From: Treponema sp. C6A8
GTDB taxonomy: Bacteria; Spirochaetota; Spirochaetia; Treponematales; Treponemataceae
Assembly: GCF_000619925.1 (NCBI RefSeq)
Contig: NZ_KK211042.1
Location: 1 to 64,000 of the forward strand
Length of the DNA stretch: 64,000 nt
Reading direction: 5' to 3'
The notes under the pieces were generated by a model. It was not told the origin of the DNA. It worked only from the letters and a program-made list of their open reading frames with translations, and did not search any database. Below are positions 45,534-52,444 of this stretch, piece after piece. The first letter of the stretch is position 1; each line of letters starts with the position of its first letter. Position numbers and translations under genes: made by a program.

Positions 45534-45755
45534 TTATGCTTCCACTTTCTCAGCATCTTCTTTTTTTGCTTCACTCTTATCTTTGATGTCTGCAGCCCCA
45601 ATAAAGAGACAGATGATTCCTACAAAAGCTGCAAGCACAGGTGCAAAACCTTTAAGGAATGCAATTACATCAGCGCCCCAGTTCAAAGGACATGAAGGAA
45701 GAACTGCAAATACAGTAAAAGCGATAAAAATCAAACCAATAATAATAGAAATCAT
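45534..45755 (-). CDS. Small two-helix membrane protein
   Basis: The real start is taken as ATG 45755, which has GGAGG 9 nt upstream (45765-45769). The longer reading from 45929 runs back through two terminator structures and is rejected. The 73-residue product has two hydrophobic segments (about 1-22 and 30-52) and a charged Lys/Glu tail (about 54-73), so it is an inner-membrane protein with a cytoplasmic tail. The family and function are unknown. Confidence 0.7.
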   Translation of the reverse strand: MISIIIGLIFIAFTVFAVLPSCPLNWGADVIAFLKGFAPVLAAFVGIICLFIGAADIKDKSEAKKEDAEKVEA

Positions 45756-45842
45756 AAAAATAAGCCTCCAGACTGAGGGGCTGAAAATTCCCCTTTTATA
45801 AAATAATAATGCAAATACGGGAAAAAGAAAAGAAAGAAAAAA

Positions 45843-45870
45843 AATGCCGCCCCGAAAGGCAGCATTATAA
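45843..45870 (-). terminator. Terminator between pgk and the small membrane protein gene
   Basis: The AATGCTGCC/GGCGGCATT stem (45843-45866) on the minus strand is followed by an uninterrupted T-run. It is the second terminator structure after pgk, about 100 nt past its stop. A GCCCC/GGGGC hairpin lies between the two (about 45878-45898). Confidence 0.8.
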
Positions 45871-45903
45871 AAAGGATTGCCCCTCGCTAGTCTCGGGGCT
45901 TGA

Positions 45904-45974
45904 GGCATTCTCTCGATAATCCTAAACAAACCCGCTGTCGCAGCTTTGTTTTTAACGGATTTTCGATTTTAGCC
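45904..45974. repeat. Inverted-repeat terminator element (family B), copy 3
   Basis: Outer arms GGC...CGATAATCC and GGATTTTCG...GCC enclose an inner hairpin AAACAAAGC/GCGGGTTTGTTT. It directly abuts the pgk stop codon and serves as its terminator. The arms are the same as in the copy at 14710-14783. Confidence 0.78.
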
Positions 45975-47243
45975 TTACTTTGTAGCTAATATTGCTATAC
46001 CTGGCAAAGTTTTTCCTTCGAGGAATTCGAGAGAAGCTCCACCACCAGTAGAAACGTGGCTCATCTTGTCTGCAAGGTTGAACTTGTTTACAGCGGCAAC
46101 AGAGTCACCACCACCAACTACAGTCATAGCACCCTTAGATGTTGCTTCTGCAACGAGGCGAGCTACAGCTTCAGTTCCCTTTGCAAAGTTTTCGAACTCG
46201 AATACTCCAACAGGTCCGTTCCATACGATAGACTTTGAAGCAAGGATTGCGTTCTTGTAAAGTTCAACAGTCTTAGGACCAACATCCATACCCATAAGGT
46301 TATCTGGAAGATCAACTGCATCAACTGCAACTGGGTCTTTATCAGCAAATTCAGCACCACCAACATGGTCAACTGGGAGAAGAATCTTTACGCCTGCTTT
46401 TTCAGCCTTTGCAAGAAGGTCTTTTGCTGTATCAAGGAAGTCATCTTCAACAAGTGACTTACCGATTGAGTGGCCCTGTGCCTTGAGGAATGTATAAGCC
46501 ATACCACCACCAACGATGAGTGTAGAAGCGTTCTTCATAAGGCTTTCAAGAACAGCGATCTTAGAAGAAACCTTAGCACCACCGATGATTGCAGTCATTG
46601 GTTTTTCTGGGTTTGTTACCATTGGCTGAATGTATTTAACTTCTTTTTCCATGAGGAAGCCGCCAACAGATTCAACTGGCATGAACTTTGCGATAGAAGC
46701 TGTAGAAGCCTGATCGCGGTGAGCAGTTCCGAATGCGTCGTTTACAAAGATGTCTCCGTATGTAGCAAGTTCTTTTGCCATTACGTCGCGCTCTGCAGCA
46801 TCTTTAGAAGTCTCTTCCTTGTGGAAGCGAACGTTTTCGAGCATTGCAACTGCTCCTTCTGGAAGAGCATCAATAGCAGCTTTCTGTCCGAGTGCATCTG
46901 GAAGGAAGGTAACATCCTTTCCAAGTTTCTTTGCAAAATATTCTACAACAGGCTTCATGCGGTTCTTACCGTTGATGAACTTTTCAGCATCAGCGTCTGT
47001 CCATGTTTTACCGGCTTTTTCAGCCTTTTCCTGAGCCTTTTTTACGTCCTTTTTCGGGTCACCAAGATGGCTCATAAGAACGAGAGAACGTGGGCTCTGT
47101 TCAAGAATGTATTTGATTGTAGGAAGAGCAGCCATGATACGAGTATCATCCTGTACAACTCCGTCCTTCATAGGTACGTTAAAATCAACGCGCATAATAA
47201 TGCGTTTGCCTTTAAGATCAACATCTTTAACTGTTTTAATCAT
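45975..47243 (-). CDS. pgk: Phosphoglycerate kinase
   Basis: The 422-residue glycolytic enzyme makes ATP from 1,3-bisphosphoglycerate. Signature blocks: [36 protein letters not shown], the nucleotide-binding GGAKVSSKI, and the C-terminal [11 protein letters not shown] and [15 protein letters not shown]. The ribosome binding site is AGGAG. It is a single gene ended by a family B element. Confidence 0.98.
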   Translation of the reverse strand: MIKTVKDVDLKGKRIIMRVDFNVPMKDGVVQDDTRIMAALPTIKYILEQSPRSLVLMSHLGDPKKDVKKAQEKAEKAGKTWTDADAEKFINGKNRMKPVVEYFAKKLGKDVTFLPDALGQKAAIDALPEGAVAMLENVRFHKEETSKDAAERDVMAKELATYGDIFVNDAFGTAHRDQASTASIAKFMPVESVGGFLMEKEVKYIQPMVTNPEKPMTAIIGGAKVSSKIAVLESLMKNASTLIVGGGMAYTFLKAQGHSIGKSLVEDDFLDTAKDLLAKAEKAGVKILLPVDHVGGAEFADKDPVAVDAVDLPDNLMGMDVGPKTVELYKNAILASKSIVWNGPVGVFEFENFAKGTEAVARLVAEATSKGAMTVVGGGDSVAAVNKFNLADKMSHVSTGGGASLEFLEGKTLPGIAILATK

Positions 47244-47318
47244 TGCGAACTCCTAATAATGATTTACGAGATTATAATAATGTGTTTGTAGTTTAAAATC
47301 TAGTTCTCCAATAGCTCC

Positions 47319-47447
47319 CGGTAGTGGAGTATGGGTCAAAACCGCTCGGTACCTCGCTACATGCTATTTTTGTAATGAAACTATTGAACACGCCGCTAGC
47401 GCGGCAGACAAAAATAGAATGTTTTTGCCCCACACTCCACTACCTCG
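47319..47447. repeat. Nested inverted-repeat element (MITE-like or cruciform)
   Basis: The outer arms GGTAGTGGAGT.TGGG.CAAAA (47319-47342, inverse at 47421-47447) are about 24 bp with two mismatches. The inner arms CATGCTATTTTTGT and ACAAAAATAGAATG (47360-47373, 47408-47421) pair at 13 of 14. The centre is GCCGC-TAGC-GCGGC (47392-47405). It has no coding capacity and no clear target-site duplication. Confidence 0.8.
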
Positions 47448-47477
47448 CGCCAATTTAGACTACAATATTAAACTTTT

Positions 47478-47517
47478 TCACCTTATCTGTGTTTATCTGC
47501 GTCAATCTGTGGCTATT
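47478..47517. repeat. CACAGAT repeat (family C), inverse copy
   Basis: Reverse complement: AATAGCCACAGATTGACG, then CAGATAAACACAGATAAGG. It matches the copies at 32845 and 49068. Confidence 0.85.
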
Positions 47518-47544
47518 TTTTTTCACACTTATTAAAATATCCTT

Positions 47545-48558
47545 ATGAAGAAAGGAAGCCCATTTACACCAACCGAAATTATTTTTTCCTGTACGACCGC
47601 CTGCAACCTGCACTGCGAGCACTGTTTTGTAAACCGCGAGCCTAAAAGGCTTTCGATTGAGGCGGCAAAAAAACTGCTGCTTTCATGCAAAGGTTCTTCT
47701 ATAGATAAAGTTGGATTCAGCGGCGGAGAGCCGTTTTTGTATATGGATTTTTTGTGCGAAATTACCCGCGCTGCCATCGAAAGTGACTTTATGTTCGACC
47801 AGATTATGACCAACGGCGACTGGTGGAAAGACGAAAATGATTTACGTACCATTCTTCAGAAAGTCTACGATGCCGGCTACGACGGCAAAATCGGTCTCAG
47901 CTGGGATTCTTACCACGGCCAGAATACTAAACGCATGGAAACATTTATTGGCGCAGTTCATAAAATCTTTGGTGAAGATGCAATTAACATTCAGACGGTA
48001 GATGACGAAAACAAAAAAGGGGAAAGCCTTCCCCTCGCTCACACTTCGTTGCTCGCTACCCCTTCTAGCGGGGTGAGTGAAGCAGCTGGGCTGCTTCTTG
48101 ATGAATCGAAAGCCGTTAAGAAATCTGCGGCAGCAGATTTTAGGCTATCTTCTCTCCCCCCCGCAACGCCCCCGAAATTGCCGCCTGTTTACCACCTTCA
48201 GCGTTCCTTCCCGTCTGATGATGCCCGCGCCTGGCAATATCGCAAATGGTTCCGCGAAGACTACTGCGAAGGACCCGGTCACATCTTTTATGTTCACGCC
48301 GACGGTAACATCGCCCCATGCTGCGGTTTTGCAAATGAAAATCCAGACCTCTTCATCGGTACAATAAATGACAGCTTTGAAAAGCTCATGCAAAATGCAT
48401 CTCAAAACCGCATGCTTCAAATCTGCTACGAAGAAGGCCTCTCCCACTTCCGTCGCCACGGTTTAAAGAAAGTCCTCAAAGCCCAGGGCAAAAAACTTCC
48501 CAAAGGCAAATGTGGCGACATCTGTTCCTTCTGCGATTTTGTATGTAAATGTTTGTAA
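47545..48558 (+). CDS. Radical SAM protein with in-frame repeat insertion
   Basis: The 337-residue protein has the radical SAM motif C20xxxC24xxC27 (CNLHCEHC) and the SGGEP motif (59-63). A cysteine-rich C-terminal region (PCCGF, then C-G-D-I-C-S-F-C-D-F-V-C-K-C) may hold an auxiliary SPASM-like cluster. Residues about 158-210 (Ser/Pro/Ala-rich) are encoded by a family A palindromic repeat, also found intergenically at 13241. The reading frame is kept, so the gene may still work. The substrate is unknown; a peptide-modifying role is possible, but no precursor gene is recognised nearby. Confidence 0.85.
   Translation: MKKGSPFTPTEIIFSCTTACNLHCEHCFVNREPKRLSIEAAKKLLLSCKGSSIDKVGFSGGEPFLYMDFLCEITRAAIESDFMFDQIMTNGDWWKDENDLRTILQKVYDAGYDGKIGLSWDSYHGQNTKRMETFIGAVHKIFGEDAINIQTVDDENKKGESLPLAHTSLLATPSSGVSEAAGLLLDESKAVKKSAAADFRLSSLPPATPPKLPPVYHLQRSFPSDDARAWQYRKWFREDYCEGPGHIFYVHADGNIAPCCGFANENPDLFIGTINDSFEKLMQNASQNRMLQICYEEGLSHFRRHGLKKVLKAQGKKLPKGKCGDICSFCDFVCKCL
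48018..48172. repeat. GC-rich palindromic repeat, long copy inside a gene (family A)
   Basis: About 155 bp starting AGGGGAAAGCCTTCCCCT and containing ACTTCGTTGC, TACCCCTTCT and, at the end, CCCGCAACGCCC. These pieces are in the same order as at 13241-13320, but with roughly 75 extra bases in the middle. It lies within the radical SAM reading frame. Confidence 0.8.
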
Positions 48559-48587
48559 AAATCCATTTTATCAAGTAAATTATTATT

Positions 48588-49070
48588 ATGCGTACAAAAG
48601 AAAAAACAGAATTACAAAAAGAAAAAATCATCCAGAGAATTGAAAAAAATCTTGGAAAGAAAATAGAAAGCTGTGAACTTGCTGAATTACGAGGAACAAT
48701 AGAAAGCGTAAATAAAATCGGCATTTATCCTAAATCCGGACTGGGAACCGCCTGGGGACTGATTTTGTTCTGTCAGGGAGAGAATGGCAGTCAGGACATT
48801 TATTTCTATTATCCTGCTACTGAAGGTATGTTTGACTTCTTTTTCCGCCAGAACAGCGGCGATGCCCCGGCAGAAGATCAGTTTATCAGCCTTAACGATT
48901 TAGAAAACCTGACTTTTGAAACTCCTAAAAAATCCTTCTTTTCTTTCTTAAATCCCGATGAAAAGAGAACGATTTTTGTAACTGCAAATGCCGGTAATGA
49001 ATCAGTAAAATTCTGCTTTATGCTGATGGAAAACCGCGCAGAAGAAGTGGCTGAAAAATTAAGAAAATAG
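48588..49070 (+). CDS. Hypothetical protein downstream of the radical SAM gene
   Basis: The 160-residue soluble protein has no signal peptide. It has a Lys/Glu-rich helical N-terminus (1-35), then an alpha/beta region with aromatic strands (DIYFYYPATEGMFDFFF) and a helical C-terminus. No family was recognised. It starts 29 nt after the radical SAM gene, in the same direction. Its TAG stop is the first codon of a CACAGAT repeat. A link to the radical SAM enzyme is only positional. Confidence 0.65.
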   Translation: MRTKEKTELQKEKIIQRIEKNLGKKIESCELAELRGTIESVNKIGIYPKSGLGTAWGLILFCQGENGSQDIYFYYPATEGMFDFFFRQNSGDAPAEDQFISLNDLENLTFETPKKSFFSFLNPDEKRTIFVTANAGNESVKFCFMLMENRAEEVAEKLRK

Positions 49071-49209
49071 CCACAGATAGGACACAGATAAACACAGATT
49101 TTTTAGCGGCAGGGAAAATTTTTAGTATACATAACTTATCTGAATTTATAAGTTATCATATTAAAGCATCCTTTATCTGCGAGAATCTGTGTCCCATCTG
49201 TGGCTAATA
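49068..49209. repeat. CACAGAT repeat (family C), inverted pair
   Basis: A forward copy (49068-49099) and an inverse copy (about 49170-49209) enclose about 70 nt with its own hairpin ATAACTTAT/ATAAGTTAT (about 49130-49157). The arrangement could form a long cruciform or RNA hairpin between two convergent genes. Confidence 0.8.
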
Positions 49210-49234
49210 AAATCCGTATAATCCGTGTCTAAAG

Positions 49235-49267
49235 ACAAAAAAAGCCTCGCACGAAGCGAGGCTTTTT
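49235..49267. terminator. Bidirectional terminator between the hypothetical gene and gap
   Basis: The perfect stem AGCCTCGC/GCGAGGCT with loop ACGAA is flanked by A-runs and T-runs, so it can end transcription from both convergent genes. Confidence 0.9.
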
Positions 49268-49284
49268 ACTCAATCAACTAAAAC

Positions 49285-50316
49285 TTAGCAGTTCTCTGCA
49301 AAATATTTAATTGTTCTAACCATCTGGCTAGTATATGAGTTTTCATTATCATACCATGAAACAACCTGTACCTGGTATGTATCGTCGTCGATCTTAGAAA
49401 CCATTGTCTGAGTAGCGTCGAACAATGAACCGAACTTCATACCGATAACGTCTGAAGATACGATTTCGTCTTCGTTGTAACCGAAAGATTCAGTTGCAGC
49501 AGCTTTCATTGCAGCGTTGATTCCTTCTTTTGTTACATCTTTACCCTTTACTACAGCAGTAAGGATAGTTGTAGATCCTGTAGGTGTTGGAACACGCTGT
49601 GCAGAACCAATCAATTTTCCGTTCAATTCAGGAATTACAAGACCGATAGCCTTTGCAGCACCTGTTGAGTTTGGAACGATGTTCTGAGCACCAGCACGTG
49701 AACGGCGGAGGTCACCCTTGCGCTGTGGACCGTCAAGAATCATCTGGTCGCCAGTGTAAGCGTGGATTGTTGACATGATACCAGAAGCGATTGGAGCGTA
49801 GTCATTCAAAGCTTTAGCCATTGGAGCGAGACAGTTTGTTGTACAAGAAGCTGCAGAAATGATGTTGTCGTTCTTTGTCAAAGTTTTGTGGTTTACATTG
49901 TAAACGATTGTAGGAAGGTCGTTTCCAGCTGGAGCTGAAATTACAACTTTCTTAGCACCTGCTGTGATGTGAGCAGCAGCCTTATCTTTTGCACAGTAGA
50001 AACCTGTACATTCAAGAACTACGTCTACTTTGTTAGCTGCCCAAGGACAGTTAGCTGCGTCTTTTTCTGCAGAGATTTTGATTTCTTTTCCATCAACGAT
50101 GATAGAATCTTCTGTAGCTGATACAGTGTGTTTTCCTTCACCGATGCGGCCCATGAATCCACCCTGTGCTGTATCATACTTCAAAAGGTGAGCAAGCATT
50201 TTTGGGCTTGTCAAATCGTTGATAGCAACTACTTCATAACCATCAGCTTCGAACATCTGACGGAAAGCCAAACGACCAATACGGCCGAAACCATTAATAG
50301 CAACTCTAACTGCCAT
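49285..50316 (-). CDS. gap: Glyceraldehyde-3-phosphate dehydrogenase
   Basis: The 343-residue NAD-dependent glycolytic enzyme. The start [15 protein letters not shown] has AGGAGA 6-7 nt upstream; a longer in-frame start 63 nt further out is rejected. The Rossmann motif is NGFGRIGR, the catalytic cysteine is C158 (SCTTNC), and the general base histidine is in [10 protein letters not shown]. The length is normal for type I GAPDH. It is a single gene followed by a strong terminator. Confidence 0.98.
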   Translation of the reverse strand: MAVRVAINGFGRIGRLAFRQMFEADGYEVVAINDLTSPKMLAHLLKYDTAQGGFMGRIGEGKHTVSATEDSIIVDGKEIKISAEKDAANCPWAANKVDVVLECTGFYCAKDKAAAHITAGAKKVVISAPAGNDLPTIVYNVNHKTLTKNDNIISAASCTTNCLAPMAKALNDYAPIASGIMSTIHAYTGDQMILDGPQRKGDLRRSRAGAQNIVPNSTGAAKAIGLVIPELNGKLIGSAQRVPTPTGSTTILTAVVKGKDVTKEGINAAMKAAATESFGYNEDEIVSSDVIGMKFGSLFDATQTMVSKIDDDTYQVQVVSWYDNENSYTSQMVRTIKYFAENC

Positions 50317-50423
50317 AATATATCTCCTAAAATTAATTAGATTAAATTTTATAGGTTTAAAATAATGAATTTTTAACAAATAGTCTACTACAAAGATATA
50401 AGGGAGAAAAAAATCGGGTTAAA

Positions 50424-50457
50424 AGAAAAAGGACTCTGAAAAATCAGAGTCCTTTTC
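50424..50457 (-). terminator. Terminator of tRNA-Lys
   Basis: On the minus strand the 11-bp stem AAAGGACTCTG/CAGAGTCCTTT and its T-rich tail begin right after the tRNA discriminator base. Confidence 0.9.
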
Positions 50458-50530
50458 TGAGCTACACTGGATTCGAACCAGTGACCCACGCCTTAAAAGG
50501 GCGTTGCTCTACCTACTGAGCTAGTAGCCC
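50458..50530 (-). tRNA. tRNA-Lys (anticodon TTT)
   Basis: The reverse complement folds as a complete cloverleaf: acceptor GGGCTAC/GTAGCTC, D-stem GCTC/GAGC, anticodon stem ACGCC/GGCGT with loop CTTTTAA (anticodon TTT), and T-arm ACTGG-TTCGAAT-CCAGT. The discriminator is A, and CCA is not encoded. Confidence 0.97.
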
Positions 50531-50555
50531 AACTCATTCTTGCGAATGCTTGATT

Positions 50556-50584
50556 AATATATTCTTTATTAAAAAAAGTGTCAA
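50556..50584 (-). promoter_or_regulatory. Promoter of tRNA-Lys
   Basis: On the minus strand: TTGACA (50579-50584), 17-nt spacer, TATATT (50556-50561). The block from -35 to past -10 closely matches that of the rRNA promoter at 326-354. Confidence 0.88.
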
Positions 50585-50729
50585 TAGGACAATAAGCAAA
50601 AATCATAAATTTTTGATTTTTTTTTTGATAATTTAAAAATAAAAATTTGCTTTTTATAAATTCCGATGTAATAATAATTGAGCAGGGTGGGAAATAAAGT
50701 CTGTAATTTTTGAAAAAGGGGGTGTCTTT

Positions 50730-51035
50730 ATGGGGAAAATAGACGAAGAGAAGCTGATTGAGATTGTCAAAAAAACTGCTATCGGGCTTGTTATTACTGC
50801 AGCCCTTGTCTTTCTACTTGTATCTGCAAAAATTTTCAGTGTAAGTCAGGCATCTCCGGGTCAGTACGAAAAGAACTTCAGTAAACTTTCTGTTACTGAA
50901 AAAAATATGGTCAGAAAAATGAAGAAAACCGGAGAAGTTCAGTCAAAGGTAATCGGAACAAGACGCTCTACCGGCGGTAACGGAAAATTTATTAACGAAG
51001 TTGAAAAAAATCACCGTTCGGATAAAAAGAATTAA
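50730..51035 (+). CDS. Small single-span membrane protein
   Basis: The 101-residue protein has a charged N-terminus (1-14), one hydrophobic helix (about 15-37) and a basic, probably disordered C-terminal part (about 45-101) rich in Lys, Gly and Ser. A GGGGG(T) ribosome binding site lies 8-9 nt before the ATG. It converges on the coiled-coil barrel gene. No family was recognised; the start and coding status are supported by the ribosome binding site and codon pattern. Confidence 0.7.
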   Translation: MGKIDEEKLIEIVKKTAIGLVITAALVFLLVSAKIFSVSQASPGQYEKNFSKLSVTEKNMVRKMKKTGEVQSKVIGTRRSTGGNGKFINEVEKNHRSDKKN

Positions 51036-51042
51036 GATTTCT

Positions 51043-52443
51043 CTAGAATTTCCAGCCGGCGCAGACTTGCGGAATTATTAATCCTAACTGCATGTCGGTC
51101 AGGGAAGAGTAGACAAAATCGCAGCAGGCTTCTACGTAGAGGCCTTTTATAATTACTGCTTTAAATGAAAGGCCTCCATCGTAGCAGAGATTAAGACTGT
51201 TCATGGTCTTTGAAGTCTCATTTGTGGAATAGATATATCTGAAACCGAGAAGACCTAGCAAGCCTGCCCCGCCATGGAATTCCAGTGTAAAGCGCTGGGA
51301 AGAATTTGCGGCATCTTTCTGTCTGAAAAGCGGAGGCTGGTAGATGAGATTAAAAGTGCCGGTAACTAAGTTTCCCTCAATAGTATAATAGTCAAATTTG
51401 GAAGTCATTCTTGAATAAATACCGGAAAGCCCGAAGCCAAAATTACCTGCAGAAGTTTTTAGAGGAATTAAATTAGTTTTTGCGCAGACGCTGGCTGGCC
51501 AGATTGAATTTTTCATGTAATCTGGAATTACATCGTCAAATAGAATCACTGGAAGGGCGTAACCGGCACAAAGCTCAAAGCTGGCCTTTTCCCTCCTTGC
51601 ATGCTTTTCTGCCTTCTTTCTTTCTTCCTCTGCAATTCTTTCTTCTTCGGCAAGACGCTGTTCTTCTGCAAGCCTTCTTTTCTCTTCAAGACGTCTCTCT
51701 TCCTCTGCCAGTCGCCTTTCCTCTTCTTGAGTTTCCTCAAGATGCTTCTGCTCTTCTTCCTGTCTTCTTCTCTCTTCTGCCAGGCGTTTTTCTTCTTCCT
51801 CTGCCCTTTTCTGACGAATTTCAGGCCATGGATTACTTATCCTGATAATTCCACTCTCTGAAGATTTTCCACTAGGGTCAATGACCTTTATTTTCCAGTC
51901 TCCGTCATTAAGCACAGGAACTTTTAATCCGGTTGCAACAAGAGAAGAGCCGCTGCCCCTTGTAACAAGTTCAACGTCCAGAACTTCTCCCGTTGCAGAA
52001 TTTACAAGCTGAGCTTTTGAGCGGGGCTGAATATTTTTTATATCAACGGGAATTACCGCTGAATCTACAGCAGTCTCAGGAATCTGCCAGCCTTCAGATG
52101 GAAAGGATTCGATAGAAGGCAAAAGAGCTTTTGTAATTCTGAAGCCCTGCCAGTCTGTATAACTTCCTTCGCGGCCAAGAATATCCACGGCTTTTACCCT
52201 GAATTCAAATTCGCCGGGCATTTCTGAAATTTCTATAAAATTCTGCTGGGTTGTAAAAGATTTAACTTCCCCGCTGGCTTTATTACGAACCTGAATCTGA
52301 TACTCAAGAACATTGTCATCCTGGGCCCATTCAAGTTTTTCAGTAACGGGTCTGGATTTATCCTGGGCAAAAGGATTCTGTGTCAAAAATCCAAAGATTA
52401 AAGAGAAAATCAAAATGTTTTTTACGTTTACTTTTGCAAACAT
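51043..52443 (-). CDS. Exported FN3-like / coiled-coil / beta-barrel protein
   Basis: The 466-residue product has a signal peptide (about 1-26), a fibronectin-III-like domain (about 35-105), and a second beta domain (about 110-205). A strongly charged Glu/Arg-rich coiled coil (about 212-288, many EEERR and RLAEE units) follows, and then a C-terminal region (about 290-466) of amphipathic strands ending in WKF, as in outer-membrane barrels. It starts 1 nt after the FecR/FN3 gene stop, so it is translationally coupled. A periplasm-spanning link to the outer membrane is inferred. Confidence 0.8.
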   Translation of the reverse strand: MFAKVNVKNILIFSLIFGFLTQNPFAQDKSRPVTEKLEWAQDDNVLEYQIQVRNKASGEVKSFTTQQNFIEISEMPGEFEFRVKAVDILGREGSYTDWQGFRITKALLPSIESFPSEGWQIPETAVDSAVIPVDIKNIQPRSKAQLVNSATGEVLDVELVTRGSGSSLVATGLKVPVLNDGDWKIKVIDPSGKSSESGIIRISNPWPEIRQKRAEEEEKRLAEERRRQEEEQKHLEETQEEERRLAEEERRLEEKRRLAEEQRLAEEERIAEEERKKAEKHARREKASFELCAGYALPVILFDDVIPDYMKNSIWPASVCAKTNLIPLKTSAGNFGFGLSGIYSRMTSKFDYYTIEGNLVTGTFNLIYQPPLFRQKDAANSSQRFTLEFHGGAGLLGLLGFRYIYSTNETSKTMNSLNLCYDGGLSFKAVIIKGLYVEACCDFVYSSLTDMQLGLIIPQVCAGWKF

Positions 52444-52444
52444 C

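Larger units (their letters stand above)
47244..47544. other. Repeat-rich gap between pgk and the radical SAM gene
   Basis: This 301-base gap holds no gene. It contains a 129-bp nested inverted-repeat element (47319-47447) and an inverse copy of the CACAGAT repeat (47478-47517). Promoters for both divergent neighbours must lie here, but no strong match stands out. Confidence 0.8.

Noticed and set aside
45756..45929. 58-codon N-terminal extension of the small membrane protein
   Set aside because: It runs through two terminator structures, and the ATG at 45755 has a proper GGAGG site.
46470..47291. 273-codon open frame on the plus strand
   Set aside because: It lies opposite pgk; the translation is cysteine- and phenylalanine-rich shadow sequence.
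47319..47447. CRISPR array or insertion sequence
   Set aside because: No regularly spaced direct repeats and no transposase reading frame; the structure is a nested palindrome.
47244..49284. Ribosomally made peptide cluster around the radical SAM enzyme
   Set aside because: No short precursor ORF with a leader-core pattern, protease or exporter is visible. The neighbouring 160-residue protein is too long and unlike a precursor.
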